From: Gemmatimonas phototrophica
Lineage (GTDB): Bacteria; Gemmatimonadota; Gemmatimonadetes; Gemmatimonadales; Gemmatimonadaceae
Direction of reading: 5' to 3'
Length of the DNA stretch: 64,000 nt
Assembly (NCBI RefSeq): GCF_000695095.2
Contig: NZ_CP011454.1
Location: 868,001 to 932,000, forward strand
Each line of letters opens with the position of its first letter. Position 1 is the stretch's first letter. Of this stretch, positions 8,717 to 18,442 are shown piece after piece. Made by a program: the position numbers and the translations under genes. Under the pieces are notes generated by a model that saw only the letters and a list, made by a program, of their open reading frames with translations, searched no databases and was not told where the DNA came from.

Positions 8717-9436
8717 TTACGCGACCGTATTGCGACGACGGCGTGACACAGCGAAGAGCGCCACGAGGCCAGCACCCATCAACGCGTAGGTGGAAGGCTC
8801 TGGAACAACCGTACCGCCTCCACCGATCTGTACGAGGAACGACTGGCGCCCGTCAATCGCCGCACCGTTGCCGTTCGCCCACTCATTCCGGTCAACCAGG
8901 ATCATCCAGCTGTTGGAATACGCATTGGCAGCCTTGTTGAACGGACTCGCACTGGCCGCGCCATTGTTCGACGTGTTCCAGATGTCGGTCTGACGAGTGT
9001 TGTTGTTGGCCGTGATCGCGCCCGTCATATCGTAGCCGCTCGCTCTCTCGACCATATAATTGAGGTCCAGCACATTGATCTGGTCCCACTGAGCAGCGCG
9101 CAGACCGTCAACAACTCCCGCATTGGACAGGAAATCACCGAAAGATAACAGCGTGTAGTTCATGTTCGTGTTGTACGCGAACTGGCGCTGGCTGTCGAAG
9201 CAATAAAGGATCAGATCCTGAGGCACCGTCAAAGCTTTCGGTATGCCAGTGACAGTTGCGCGCCAGCCACCGCCGATCGTGCTGAAGCCGGCCGGGTTAG
9301 CCCGGGCGACCCAGTCGGCTTGGTTGTTCAGATTGCTGATGTTGACGGTGACGTTGGCAGGCGTCTGCGCGCCAACCGGCAGGCTCATCACGCTGACGGT
9401 CGCCACCGCGAGCAAAGATTTCGAAAAAAGCTTCAT
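8717..9436 (-). CDS. PEP-CTERM sorting-domain protein
   Basis: 239 residues. The N-terminal signal peptide is about 1-23 (cleavage near GAQ). The mature region is Asn/Ser/Gly-rich with no catalytic motif I can recognise. The C-terminus is a textbook PEP-CTERM tail: VPEPSTYALMGAG, a hydrophobic helix, then an RRRR cluster. In this family exosortase cleaves at the PEP motif and the protein is delivered to the surface with exopolysaccharide. The gene is next to and convergent with the exopolysaccharide operon and is preceded by a sigma-54 promoter about 100 bp upstream. No exosortase gene is in the window. The tail sequence is nearly identical to that of the third PEP-CTERM protein at 59510. Confidence 0.9.
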   Translation of the reverse strand: MKLFSKSLLAVATVSVMSLPVGAQTPANVTVNISNLNNQADWVARANPAGFSTIGGGWRATVTGIPKALTVPQDLILYCFDSQRQFAYNTNMNYTLLSFGDFLSNAGVVDGLRAAQWDQINVLDLNYMVERASGYDMTGAITANNNTRQTDIWNTSNNGAASASPFNKAANAYSNSWMILVDRNEWANGNGAAIDGRQSFLVQIGGGGTVVPEPSTYALMGAGLVALFAVSRRRRNTVA

Positions 9437-9537
9437 CGTACATTCTCCAAAAACGGGAGTGGCGGCGCCGGTGAGTCCTTTGTGCTCACCAGAAGCCCAT
9501 GGCCGGCGGATAGCTTTCGCCGTTCGGAAACATTAAT

Positions 9538-9553
9538 AGCAAACCATGTGCCG
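9538..9553 (-). promoter_or_regulatory. Sigma-54 (-24/-12) promoter of PEP-CTERM gene 1
   Basis: On the minus strand the site reads CGGCACATGGTTTGCT. Against the consensus TGGCACG-N4-TTGCW it has only two mismatches and exact GG-N10-GC spacing. It lies about 100 bp upstream of the ATG at 9436. The same -24 half-site occurs upstream of the second PEP-CTERM gene. Confidence 0.8.
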
Positions 9554-9746
9554 CCGATTCTATCGCTTGTCTTCCGCCGCCTAGTATTTCTCGCTTATTG
9601 GAAATAATTCGCAATGCCTTGATTGATAAGCACTTATGGCTATCCCTGGAGAGAGAAAATCCGCGGGGGCCTTTGCGTTGAAAATCAGTTGTCAAAAAGC
9701 AGCGGCACAATCGTCAATCTGCTGCAACAGGTGTGGTAGTCACGCA

Positions 9747-12700
9747 TCAGAACAAAATTTTCTTGCTTCGGACGCCATCAGACAGAACCACGTCGATCCG
9801 GTTGCTTCCCCCAACGAAACTGTCTCCAGGCTTCCGCAAAAAGGCGAGTATCTGCCCGGTGTCTCGATCCCGAACCATCGCCATCCGGAAGGTCCGATCA
9901 TCCCACGAGACTTGACGGCGTTGACCGTCAACCCTCGTAATCTTTGTCGCTGGGAGCTCGCGGGATTGAATGGTGTCATTCCCTCCAAGCAGTAGCGCGC
10001 TCCGCTTCCCTTCAGCCGACACCAAAGCCAGCGGTGATCTAAGGGAGCGGACTACGACACGTGCGATCCGCTCACGGGCAGACGCTTCGAGTGGTACGAC
10101 AACAGCGAACTGCTCGCTCACGTCCTCGCTGGCATGATCAACATGATCCATCATGAAGAGTCTATGAGCAATCATCACTCCCATGTCGTCATACAGTTCG
10201 ACTTCATGGGTTGGGCGCGCCGGTTCAGCCGTTGCGCGAGTTCTCACGGGGAAACTCGGCTCAAGTACGTACCCCGAGCTTCCGCCGTGCCCCCAGACCA
10301 GCAGACCCTCCTCAATGCCAGCGCTCACAACCGAACCCGAAATCGCCCTCCACCCTGCAACTCGTCCCCATGTCCAGTCGCTGACCCACTGATTCCCGCA
10401 ATAACCCATAATATCCGTTGCGGTCGGGGATACAGCGCTATTGGTTAACGAATTCCAGCCCCACGCGCCGGTGACGCCTCCACTGTATGGGTAGGCAGAG
10501 GTGCCCGATACGCCACACGGGGCATGTGCCAGCGCGAAGTTGTGTCCCAGCTCGTGCGCGGCGATGTTTTTTGCCGATGGGAAATTGTCCCATCCCACTG
10601 CCGCACGACCAGGCTGATTTCCGTAGCCTGCAACGCCAGATCCGTAGGTTGCTTTCACTACTCCGTAGTAATGGAGTGTGCTGGTCGCACCGTCTGCGGC
10701 CCTCAAAGCGTTCATTTCGTTCAGCACCGTAATCCATGCTCCATTGCCATTGCCGGATTGGAGAGCCGCTGCGCTTGACGTGAAAGGCGCGCGCACGGTC
10801 GCACGAACTTCTTTCAGTGGATGAATCAGCTTTGCCAGTTCCAAATACTGTTCCTTGTTTGCGTCAGAGACATTGCCCGTCAGTCCCTGAACGGTAACCG
10901 GCACGAACCGAACATCGAGGGCCGCAACGTCGATGGTCGCGATCGCTGCCGGGGCCCCCGTTGATGGCCAGGTATTATCGGTGCGATTGGTCTCGCCAAG
11001 GGCATTTGACGGATCTATGTCAGCGAGAATACGAAGCCCCGCGCGAACATTCGCGGCTGGAATGACCGTGTTCCAGCTTGAGCCCAACACCCCTTCACTT
11101 ATCGCGGTAGGAACCGATGTGGCAGGCGCTGCGATCGTGATTGTTGACAGCAGGGTGGTATTATCGTACACCCGTAAGCGAACACTCGGTCGCACACTGT
11201 TCGCCGCATCGGCGCGAACAAAGACACGTACGAGCGCGTCGCGACCAACGACCATTGCCGTGGTACCTGCCCAGTTCTGTACCGCTTGGGTGAGGTACAC
11301 GTTTTCAATCATCAAATTCGGACTCCCTCCACCGCCACCGCTCACTGCATAGCTGAACGACGCGCTGCTGGTGCCACCCGTAGTAACCGTGGCATTCGCA
11401 CTGGCCGGCGTTGGGGTATATGTGCTGCCGCTGTACACCACCGTCGCCGGCGTAATGGTGTACGCGCCACTCGGAAGTGAATCCGTTGTCACGGCCCCGG
11501 TAATGCTACGAGTGGCGGCGCCAGTGAGGCTGAAGGAAGGCGTTGCACCCATCGGCAAGCCGCTGGCACTCAGGGTGAGCCGGCCAAACTGCCCCGTATA
11601 CGTGACCTGCGCCGGCTGCGCCACCAACGAGGCCGTCACGGTTACCGTGCGCGAGGTGGGCGACGGCGTGTAGCTGATGCCCGACGCCGATACACTCGAC
11701 GCCGACACGGTATAGGTGCCAGGCGTCAGGTTGGTAATCGTCGTCGTGGCGGTTACCGAACGGCTGAAGGCATTGGGTCCGGTGACTGTCACGTTGCCAT
11801 TCGTCGCACCGGGCAAGCCGCTCACCGTAACGGCAATGGCCCCGCTGCTCAGCGCGTATGTAACGGGAAAGCGCAGCGTATCACCCGCCAGCACGGTCTG
11901 ATCGTAACTCGCGGGAGTGGGCGCGTAGCTGGAGCCACCGCTCACAATGCTCGCCGCAGTAAGGCGCCACCGACCGGCCGCTGCCGAAGAGAGCGTGGTG
12001 GATGTGGTGGGGTTGGTCACCACATTCGTGGGCGACGTAAGCGTAAGCGCTGCACTGCCGCCACTCGGTACGCCGCTGGTGTTGATGATCACCACCGCTG
12101 GCATGGCGCTATAGGTGGCCGTGCTGTTGCTGGAGGTATTGGTGGTAACCGTAATGGTGCCCGCTGACACCGCGCCGCTGTAGCTGCCCAGGGTGGTGCG
12201 AATGGTACGGGCAACCACGGTATAGGTGCCTGTGGGGAGTGCAGCGAGCGTGGTGGACTGAGCGACCACCTGCGAATAGCTGTTGGGGCCTGTGACCAGT
12301 ACATCACCCACGGCGCCGGCGGGGAGGCCGGCGAGCGTGAGCACAATGCTCCCGGTCTGCGAGGCGTAGCTCACCGGCGCTGCCTGCGCCACCTGCGATG
12401 CCGTAACGGAGACGGTACGGGTTGCAGGCGACGGTTGATACGTAACGCCGCTCACCGTAATGGCCGATGCCGAAACGGTGTAGCTGCCCGGCGGCAAGTC
12501 GGTAAACGTCTGTGTGGCGGATACAATGCGGGAGAAGCCATTGGGGCCGGTTACGGTAACCACGGCCGTACCGCCGGCAGGCACACCACTGAGGCTCACC
12601 GCAATGGCGCCGGTGCTGATGGCGTAGGCCACCGGGAACTGCGCCGTGTCACCGGCAAGTGTTGCTTGCGATGATGACGTGGGCGTGGGGGCGTAGGAGA

Positions 12701-14027
12701 AGCCGCCGCTCTGTATACTGGCCGCACTGAGTGTCCACGTGCCCGACGTACCTGAGATGAACGTAGAGGCGGAAACCTGGGCAGGTGCCACGCCCGGTGC
12801 CGTCACCTGCACCGCAGCGGCCGCGCCCGATGGCACGCCGCTCAACGTGACGCGCGCCACGGCTGGCAAGGCGCTGTAGTTCACGGTGCCGGCAATGGTA
12901 CCACCCACCGGCACGTTGACAATCTGCGACGCCGGTGATGGGTCGTAGGTGCCGAGTGTGGTGCGCACGCGCTGCGCAGAAAGGATGTAGCTGCCGGCAG
13001 TGAGTCCGGCAATGGAGCTACCTTGTGTCATGGTGCGCGTGTAGCCGTTGGGGCCGGATATCAACACGCTGCCGTTCGCGCCAACCGGTACGCCGGTAAC
13101 CGAAAGAACCAGCGTGCCAGAGGGCGCGGCCACGGCGGAGTAGGTCACCGGTGCCGCCGCCGCGACCAGGCTGGCCGTTACCTCAACAACACTGGAGGCC
13201 GGCGCGGGCTGGTACGTGGTGCCACTCACCGTTACCGCCGATGCCGCCACGGTGTAGCTGCCTGGGGTAAGCCCCGTGAGCGTGGTGGTGCTGGTGAGCG
13301 CGCGCGTGAAGCCGCCTGGCCCTGTCACCGTGACTGTCCCGCTGGCACTAACCGGCAATCCACTCACCGACACCGCAAGCGCGCCACTCGATAGCGCATA
13401 GGGCGCGGCGAACCGCAGCTGATCGCGTGAACGCAGGGTGCCCGTTTGCGACGAAGGGGTCACGCTGTAGGAGTAACCACCCGCTGAGACCGTTTGGGCA
13501 ACTAGTGTCCACTCACCAGTAACCGTCGTTTCAATGGTGTCGCTGCCGGTCACGACGGCACTGGCGCCACCGGGGCCACTCAACGTGATGTTGGCCGGTG
13601 TCCCATTGGGGAGTCCCGAAACAGCCACCACAATTTCCGAGCGACGCAGCGAGAGGCGGAACGACGTGCGCACGGCCTGCACGGTGGCAGCCGCTGAGAT
13701 CACCAGCTCCTGCGTGGCCAGTTCGGGCACCCATTCTCCTTCTGGCGTGCTCACCGGGCTCACATTCACCTGGTATCGACCCAATGGCACACCGCTCACG
13801 GTGCCACTGGTGGTGAGCCGCCGTTCAAAGCCATTGGGGCCAACAATCACGATGTTGGCCGATGCCGTCGTCGGCAGACCGCCCACCTCCACCGCCACAA
13901 TGCCGGTAAGGCCGTTGTCTTTCGCGATGGGGGTGGAGGGATCCGGAGCTACAGGCGCCGTGGCATCACCACTGCAGGCACTGAGCAAGAGGCCGAGCGA
14001 AACAACAGCAGCAAAGCGGGCGAGCAT
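9747..14027 (-). CDS. Giant lipoprotein: ten Ig-like repeats plus metzincin-like metalloprotease domain
   Basis: 1426 residues. A lipoprotein signal (LLLSAC, Cys18) anchors it. Residues about 45-900 are ten repeats of about 85 residues, each with a (V/L)SG(L/V)P turn and TVTGPNGF-like and YTVSA-like strands. Repeats 2/5/8, 3/6/9 and 4/7/10 resemble each other, giving a three-domain higher-order period. A linker (GGGGG) leads to a CARDB-like strand region. The protease core follows: HELGHNFALAH (about residue 1155) is HExxHxxxxxH with a third zinc His, and DIMGYC is a likely Met-turn. The Gly of the metzincin consensus is replaced by Ala. Probably a surface zinc endopeptidase on a repeat stalk. 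Substrate unknown. Confidence 0.82.
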   Translation of the reverse strand: MLARFAAVVSLGLLLSACSGDATAPVAPDPSTPIAKDNGLTGIVAVEVGGLPTTASANIVIVGPNGFERRLTTSGTVSGVPLGRYQVNVSPVSTPEGEWVPELATQELVISAAATVQAVRTSFRLSLRRSEIVVAVSGLPNGTPANITLSGPGGASAVVTGSDTIETTVTGEWTLVAQTVSAGGYSYSVTPSSQTGTLRSRDQLRFAAPYALSSGALAVSVSGLPVSASGTVTVTGPGGFTRALTSTTTLTGLTPGSYTVAASAVTVSGTTYQPAPASSVVEVTASLVAAAAPVTYSAVAAPSGTLVLSVTGVPVGANGSVLISGPNGYTRTMTQGSSIAGLTAGSYILSAQRVRTTLGTYDPSPASQIVNVPVGGTIAGTVNYSALPAVARVTLSGVPSGAAAAVQVTAPGVAPAQVSASTFISGTSGTWTLSAASIQSGGFSYAPTPTSSSQATLAGDTAQFPVAYAISTGAIAVSLSGVPAGGTAVVTVTGPNGFSRIVSATQTFTDLPPGSYTVSASAITVSGVTYQPSPATRTVSVTASQVAQAAPVSYASQTGSIVLTLAGLPAGAVGDVLVTGPNSYSQVVAQSTTLAALPTGTYTVVARTIRTTLGSYSGAVSAGTITVTTNTSSNSTATYSAMPAVVIINTSGVPSGGSAALTLTSPTNVVTNPTTSTTLSSAAAGRWRLTAASIVSGGSSYAPTPASYDQTVLAGDTLRFPVTYALSSGAIAVTVSGLPGATNGNVTVTGPNAFSRSVTATTTITNLTPGTYTVSASSVSASGISYTPSPTSRTVTVTASLVAQPAQVTYTGQFGRLTLSASGLPMGATPSFSLTGAATRSITGAVTTDSLPSGAYTITPATVVYSGSTYTPTPASANATVTTGGTSSASFSYAVSGGGGGSPNLMIENVYLTQAVQNWAGTTAMVVGRDALVRVFVRADAANSVRPSVRLRVYDNTTLLSTITIAAPATSVPTAISEGVLGSSWNTVIPAANVRAGLRILADIDPSNALGETNRTDNTWPSTGAPAAIATIDVAALDVRFVPVTVQGLTGNVSDANKEQYLELAKLIHPLKEVRATVRAPFTSSAAALQSGNGNGAWITVLNEMNALRAADGATSTLHYYGVVKATYGSGVAGYGNQPGRAAVGWDNFPSAKNIAAHELGHNFALAHAPCGVSGTSAYPYSGGVTGAWGWNSLTNSAVSPTATDIMGYCGNQWVSDWTWGRVAGWRAISGSVVSAGIEEGLLVWGHGGSSGYVLEPSFPVRTRATAEPARPTHEVELYDDMGVMIAHRLFMMDHVDHASEDVSEQFAVVVPLEASARERIARVVVRSLRSPLALVSAEGKRSALLLGGNDTIQSRELPATKITRVDGQRRQVSWDDRTFRMAMVRDRDTGQILAFLRKPGDSFVGGSNRIDVVLSDGVRSKKILF

Positions 14028-14342
14028 ATTGGTACCACAAAAGGGCGAAGTCGGTGAGCTTCATCGCATCACTCCGAGGACGAGCGACCCTTGCTGTGGT
14101 TTGCTAAAAATGCCGGGACCGTAACAGCATTGGCTGAGCACACAACATTGTCAGGACAGATCGCGCGTGGCAGCCCCGACCGTGACGGTACGCACCTTGT
14201 GCGGTATATCACTCTTGAGGGCGCACTGTTACGGCGCCGCGCTTCGTGTCACTCCGGCGGCGCATTGCCGCCGGAGGGTATTGTGGTCATAGCCCGGTGT
14301 TGTGCTGTTCGTGCCGGGAATGTGATACCAGCATTGTCTGTG
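14028..14342. other. Intergenic region upstream of the metzincin lipoprotein gene
   Basis: 315 bp with no credible gene. It holds the promoter and leader of the 14027 gene and the 3' flank of the epimerase gene. Apart from the hairpin listed separately, I saw no recognisable operator, sigma-54 site or small ORF with a ribosome-binding site. Confidence 0.4.
14252..14276 (-). terminator. Perfect 10-bp hairpin downstream of the epimerase gene
   Basis: CTCCGGCGGC and GCCGCCGGAG flank a 5-base loop, 67 bp past the stop of the epimerase gene. There is no T-run, so it may be a weak terminator or an mRNA 3'-end stabiliser. Confidence 0.5.
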
Positions 14343-15404
14343 TCAGGGGCGATCGAGCAGCGCCTGAGCCACACGCTCTCCAGCCTTGCCGTCCCATCCC
14401 GCAGGGCGTCGTGGCGGAACGGAGCGTATGGCCTGTGCCACAAGCCCCGACAGTGTGGTCAGGTCGTGCACCAGCTGGTTCGTCCCTTCGACCACGGTGA
14501 TGGGGCGCTCTGTGTTGGGGCGCAGGGTGAAACAGGGAATCCCCAATGCCGTCGTTTCTTCCTGCAAACCACCGGAATCGGTAATGACGGCGTGCGCGTT
14601 GCGCACAAGGTCCAGCATTTCGAAATAGGCAATCGGATCCGAGAGAGTGATGCCGCCAAGGTCGATTCCCAGTGCCTTCAACTGCTGTTGTGTTCGTGGG
14701 TGCGCCGGGAAGAATACCTGCCGTGTCTTTGCCAGTTCGACAAGTTCGGCACACACGGTCCGGAGTCGCTCGGCGTCGTCCACGTTGGACGGACGGTGCA
14801 GCGTGACCACAATGTGATTGCCAGTGGCGCCAAGCTTTTGGGCAAACCCGGTCTGTTCTGCCTTGGGGAGCGACGTGAACAGTGTATCAATCATGACGTT
14901 GCCCACGAAGACAATTTCATTTGCCGGTTCGCCTTCGGCCCGCAAGGTGGCTTCGGCATCGGTGCTGGGGGTGAGCAGCAAATCCGCCAGGCGATCGGTG
15001 ACCAGTCGATTGATTTCCTCCGGCATGGTACGATCATTGCTTCGCAGCCCTGCCTCAACATGGGCAATACGTACGCCAAGTTTGGCGGCCACGATGGCCG
15101 TGGCCATGGTGGAATTCACGTCGCCGTACACCACCAACCAATCGGGGCGGTGCTCGAGAAGTACAGGTTCGAAGCGTTCGATGATGCGCGCCGTCTGGGC
15201 CGCGTGACTACCCGACCCCACTTCGAGATTCACGTCGGGGGCAGGGATATCGAGGTCACGGAAAAATCCTGCCGACATGGCTTCATCGTAGTGCTGCCCA
15301 GTGTGTACGATGATCTGCTCTATGCCAAGGGCGCGTGCCGCTTTATGTACCGGAGCCAGCTTGGGAAAGTTTGGCCGTGCACCGACGATATGAAGTATTT
15401 TCAA
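14343..15404 (-). CDS. wecB: UDP-N-acetylglucosamine 2-epimerase (non-hydrolysing)
   Basis: Interconverts UDP-GlcNAc and UDP-ManNAc in the cytoplasm for surface polysaccharide. I chose TTG at 15404 because it gives the family N-terminus (KILHIVGARPNF) directly after the start, with GGA a few bases upstream. The open frame continues to an ATG at 15512 (389 residues), adding a low-complexity leader. Family hallmarks are present: VYGDVNSTMA, HVEAGLRS, the MPEEINR block and TDSGGLQEE, with a T-x-RP-x-TERP sequence near the C-terminus. 353 residues is the usual length. It is divergent from the nucleotide-sugar dehydrogenase gene. Together they could make UDP-ManNAcA, as WecB and WecC do in enterobacteria. 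Confidence 0.93.
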   Translation of the reverse strand: MKILHIVGARPNFPKLAPVHKAARALGIEQIIVHTGQHYDEAMSAGFFRDLDIPAPDVNLEVGSGSHAAQTARIIERFEPVLLEHRPDWLVVYGDVNSTMATAIVAAKLGVRIAHVEAGLRSNDRTMPEEINRLVTDRLADLLLTPSTDAEATLRAEGEPANEIVFVGNVMIDTLFTSLPKAEQTGFAQKLGATGNHIVVTLHRPSNVDDAERLRTVCAELVELAKTRQVFFPAHPRTQQQLKALGIDLGGITLSDPIAYFEMLDLVRNAHAVITDSGGLQEETTALGIPCFTLRPNTERPITVVEGTNQLVHDLTTLSGLVAQAIRSVPPRRPAGWDGKAGERVAQALLDRP

Positions 15405-15563
15405 GATGAGTCCAAATTTGAGTGAAACCCGCGTCTCATACGACGACGACGGCGGACCGGCTGTCACGCCAAAAGTATCGCTCGGAGCGGTCTTCCGAAG
15501 GGTTCGTTTCACTCAAAGTGCTCGACAGCAATCAAACATTTACGTAACCAGGCCACCCACACG

Positions 15564-16955
15564 ATGCCGCAACACCTCACCAACGACCGCGACTTTTCAC
15601 AGCAGCTCATCGCGCGTATAGCAGACAGGAGCGCCGTCATCGGGGTGATCGGCCTCGGCTACGTGGGCCTCCCGCTGGCCATGGAATTCGTGCAGGCGGG
15701 CTTTACGGTCATTGGCTACGACGTGAGTCAGCGGGTGGTGGACCTGCTCATGGCCGGGCAGTCGCACATTCAGGATATTGCCGGCGACACGGTGCAGGCG
15801 GCGGTGGCGCAGGGGCGGTTTGTGGCCACGACGCAGGAAGATCGGCTGCGGGAGTGCGAGGCCATCTCCATTGCGGTGCCCACGCCGCTCTCCAAGACGC
15901 GGGACCCGGACATGGCCTTTGTGCTGAGCGCGGCGGACGCGATCGCGCGGCAGGCCCATCCGGGACTGTGCGTGGTGCTGGAGAGCACCACGTACCCGGG
16001 CACCACGCGGGAACTGCTGCAGCCCCGCCTGGAAGCCCAGGGGCTCACGGTGGGGCGCGACATCTTCGTGGCGTTCAGCCCCGAGCGGGTCGACCCGGGC
16101 AACCCGGTCTACCACACCAAGAACACACCCAAGGTGGTGGGCGGCATTACGCCGGCCTGTGTGGAGGTGGCCACGGCGCTATACCAGAGCTGCATCGACA
16201 CCGTGGTGCCGGTCAGCTCGCCGGAAGCGGCGGAGCTGGTGAAGCTGCTGGAAAACACCTTCCGGGCCGTGAATATCGGGCTGGTGAACGAAATCGCGAT
16301 TGTGTGTGACAAACTGGGGGTGAACGTCTGGGAAGTCATCGACGCCGCTGCCACCAAGCCCTTCGGGTTCATGAAGTTCACCCCGGGCCCGGGCATTGGC
16401 GGGCACTGCATTCCGCTCGACCCCCACTATCTCGCCTGGAAGATGCGCACGCTGAACTACAAGACGCGCTTCATCGACCTCGCCAGCGAGATCAACTCGC
16501 ACATGCCGGAGTGGGTGGTGGAACGTACGGCCGCCTCACTGAACGACGTGTCCAAGGCGGTAAACGGCAGCCGCATTCTGGTGCTTGGTGTGGCGTACAA
16601 GCGGGATATTGACGATGTGCGCGAAAGCCCGGCGCTTGACATCATTCGCCTGCTTGAGCAGCGCGGAGCCCACGTGGAATTCCACGATCCGTTCATTGCG
16701 TCTTTCCGAGAGGATGATGGACATGTACGCAACGGTGTGGAGCTCAGCGACGAGATGCTTGCGTGGGCTGATGCCGTGGTCATCATTACCGATCACAAAG
16801 CGGTGGATTACCAGCGCGTCGTGAATCAAGCCACGCTCATCATGGACACGCGGAACGTGACAAAGGGGCTCGCCCCGGGCCGCGCCCGCATTCGCGGGCT
16901 GGCCGACTCGCCCGACGGTCGGTACGAGCGACGCGCGCTTCCGCGCGATCGGTGA
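15564..16955 (+). CDS. Nucleotide-sugar dehydrogenase (UDP-ManNAc/UDP-GlcNAc 6-dehydrogenase family)
   Basis: 463 residues. The N-terminal NAD-binding Rossmann domain begins at about 26 (GVIGLGYVGLP). The central dimerisation helix contains ELVKLLENTFR, and GIGGHCIPLDP holds the catalytic Cys (about residue 281). The C-terminal UDP-binding domain has GVAYKRDIDDVRESP. It oxidises the C6 hydroxyl of a UDP-N-acetylhexosamine to the uronate in two NAD-dependent steps. Because it is divergent from the 2-epimerase, UDP-ManNAc is the likeliest substrate (WecC role). A WbpA-like UDP-GlcNAc activity cannot be excluded from sequence. A strong terminator follows at once. Confidence 0.9.
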   Translation: MPQHLTNDRDFSQQLIARIADRSAVIGVIGLGYVGLPLAMEFVQAGFTVIGYDVSQRVVDLLMAGQSHIQDIAGDTVQAAVAQGRFVATTQEDRLRECEAISIAVPTPLSKTRDPDMAFVLSAADAIARQAHPGLCVVLESTTYPGTTRELLQPRLEAQGLTVGRDIFVAFSPERVDPGNPVYHTKNTPKVVGGITPACVEVATALYQSCIDTVVPVSSPEAAELVKLLENTFRAVNIGLVNEIAIVCDKLGVNVWEVIDAAATKPFGFMKFTPGPGIGGHCIPLDPHYLAWKMRTLNYKTRFIDLASEINSHMPEWVVERTAASLNDVSKAVNGSRILVLGVAYKRDIDDVRESPALDIIRLLEQRGAHVEFHDPFIASFREDDGHVRNGVELSDEMLAWADAVVIITDHKAVDYQRVVNQATLIMDTRNVTKGLAPGRARIRGLADSPDGRYERRALPRDR

Positions 16956-16992
16956 AAAACAAAGAGGCGCCCACTGGGCGCCTCTTTGTTTT
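16956..16992. terminator. Bidirectional intrinsic terminator
   Basis: A long palindrome (AAACAAAGAGGCGCCC / GGGCGCCTCTTTGTTT) with a 4-base loop sits directly after the dehydrogenase stop and just before the stop of the convergent VWA gene. Either strand gives a GC stem followed by T-rich sequence. Confidence 0.93.
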
Positions 16993-16999
16993 CGTGAGT

Positions 17000-18277
17000 T
17001 CAACTCACCCGCTTCGTCTTCTTCTTCAAAAAATCCATCAGCACGAACTGCCCCAAACTCATGGTGTTCGTGAAGTACGCCTTGCCGCGGCTGATCTGAC
17101 TCATCTGCTTCACGAACTCCACCAGCGCGCGGTCTCGGGCCAACATGAACGTGTTGATCATGATGTTGCTCTTCCGGCACGCCGCCACTTCACGCAGCGT
17201 TTCGGCAATCACGTAGCCGTCCAGCCCCATGCTGTTCTTGTAGATCTGCCCGTCGGGCATGCTCAGCGCACTCGGCTTGCCGTCGGTAATCATGATGATC
17301 TGTCGCATGTCTTTCTTTTGCGACATGAGAATACGGCGCGCCAGCTTGAGCCCTTCGGCGGTATTGGTGTGGTACGGCCCTACCTGCGCGCGCGCCAACG
17401 TGGAAATAGGAATCTCCTCGGCGCTGTCATGAAAGAGCACCACCCGAATGGTGTCACCGGGGAACTGCGTTTTTATGAGGTGCGTTAGCGCCAGCGCCAC
17501 CTTCTTGGCCGGCGTAAAGCGATCTTCGCCGTACAGAATCATGCTGTGCGAAGTGTCCAGCATGAGCACCGTGGCACAGCTTGAACGGAACTCGCTCTGC
17601 CGCACCATGAGATCCTTGTAGTCGAGATCAATGGGCACATCGAGTGAACCGTTGCGTGCCAATGCATTGGCCAGCGTGGCCGGCACGTCCAGGTTGAGCG
17701 TGTCGCCAAACTCGTACGGCTTGCTCCACGCGTCGCTTTCCACGCCCGTGCTCAACTGCGGCGTATCGTGGCTGCCTACGCTGCTCTTGCCAAAGCTGCC
17801 CAGCAAATGGCGCAGCGTTTTGAAGCCCAAAAAGTCGACACCCTTGTCGGTGAGGTTGAACTGCACATCCTTGGCCGCCGCCTGGGCAATGGAGCCCTTA
17901 CCGGTCACCGGCTGGTGGCCACCGGGCACGTTGGCGCCCTGGTCGGTGGACAAAAAGCCGTCCTGAATGAGGCGCTGCACCAACCCGTCCAGCAGCTCGG
18001 CCAGCTTCTCTTCGCTTACCGAGTCCCCTTCGCCTCGCAACGCCTGCAGCATTTCGGGGGTCAGCTGCCCGCTCTCAATGAGCGCGCGCAGAATGGCGTC
18101 CTTGAGGGAGTCCACACTGCGGTCGCTCTCTTCTTCGCCGGGGTCGCCCCAGTATCCCTGATTCCCCCCCGCAAAGCCCGACTGCAACAGAAAGTCGGCC
18201 AGCTGGTCGAGCAATGCCTGCAAGTCGACGGCGTCGGCCAGCTGGGGGTTGAACTTGGTGTACGTATGAAACCGCAT
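17000..18277 (-). CDS. VWA-domain protein (partner type of MoxR ATPases)
   Basis: 425 residues from ATG at 18277, preceded by GAGG; the frame is open to 18313. The N-terminal half is polar and helical with no membrane segment. The C-terminal half is a von Willebrand A domain with an intact MIDAS (LDTSHS, with Thr and Asp further on in TNTAEG and ITDGKP), so it should bind a divalent metal. Such cytoplasmic VWA proteins act with MoxR-type AAA+ ATPases as chaperone or metal-insertion modules. The matching ATPase is at 37373-38827, about 19 kb away instead of adjacent. No membrane helix means it is not a BatA/BatB-type protein. Exact client unknown. Confidence 0.85.
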   Translation of the reverse strand: MRFHTYTKFNPQLADAVDLQALLDQLADFLLQSGFAGGNQGYWGDPGEEESDRSVDSLKDAILRALIESGQLTPEMLQALRGEGDSVSEEKLAELLDGLVQRLIQDGFLSTDQGANVPGGHQPVTGKGSIAQAAAKDVQFNLTDKGVDFLGFKTLRHLLGSFGKSSVGSHDTPQLSTGVESDAWSKPYEFGDTLNLDVPATLANALARNGSLDVPIDLDYKDLMVRQSEFRSSCATVLMLDTSHSMILYGEDRFTPAKKVALALTHLIKTQFPGDTIRVVLFHDSAEEIPISTLARAQVGPYHTNTAEGLKLARRILMSQKKDMRQIIMITDGKPSALSMPDGQIYKNSMGLDGYVIAETLREVAACRKSNIMINTFMLARDRALVEFVKQMSQISRGKAYFTNTMSLGQFVLMDFLKKKTKRVS

Positions 18278-18355
18278 GGGGTGCCTCAGCAGACGAAGAC
18301 AGCAGAATAGCAACTATACGCTTGGTGCCCCCTCCATGATCCCGCCAGCGCCAAA

Positions 18356-18399
18356 AACAAAACCCCGCCGTCCGGCAGGCCGGACTGACGGGGTTTCGT
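18356..18399 (-). terminator. Intrinsic terminator of PEP-CTERM gene 2
   Basis: A long GC-rich inverted repeat (AAACCCCG...CGGGGTTT) with an internal GTCCGGC/GCCGGAC arm lies about 45 bp past the stop of the PEP-CTERM gene on the minus strand. It is followed by T-rich sequence in that direction. Confidence 0.8.
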
Positions 18400-18442
18400 T
18401 CTGTTGTACCGGGTGAGCGTCACGCCCACCCACTGGAGCGAA

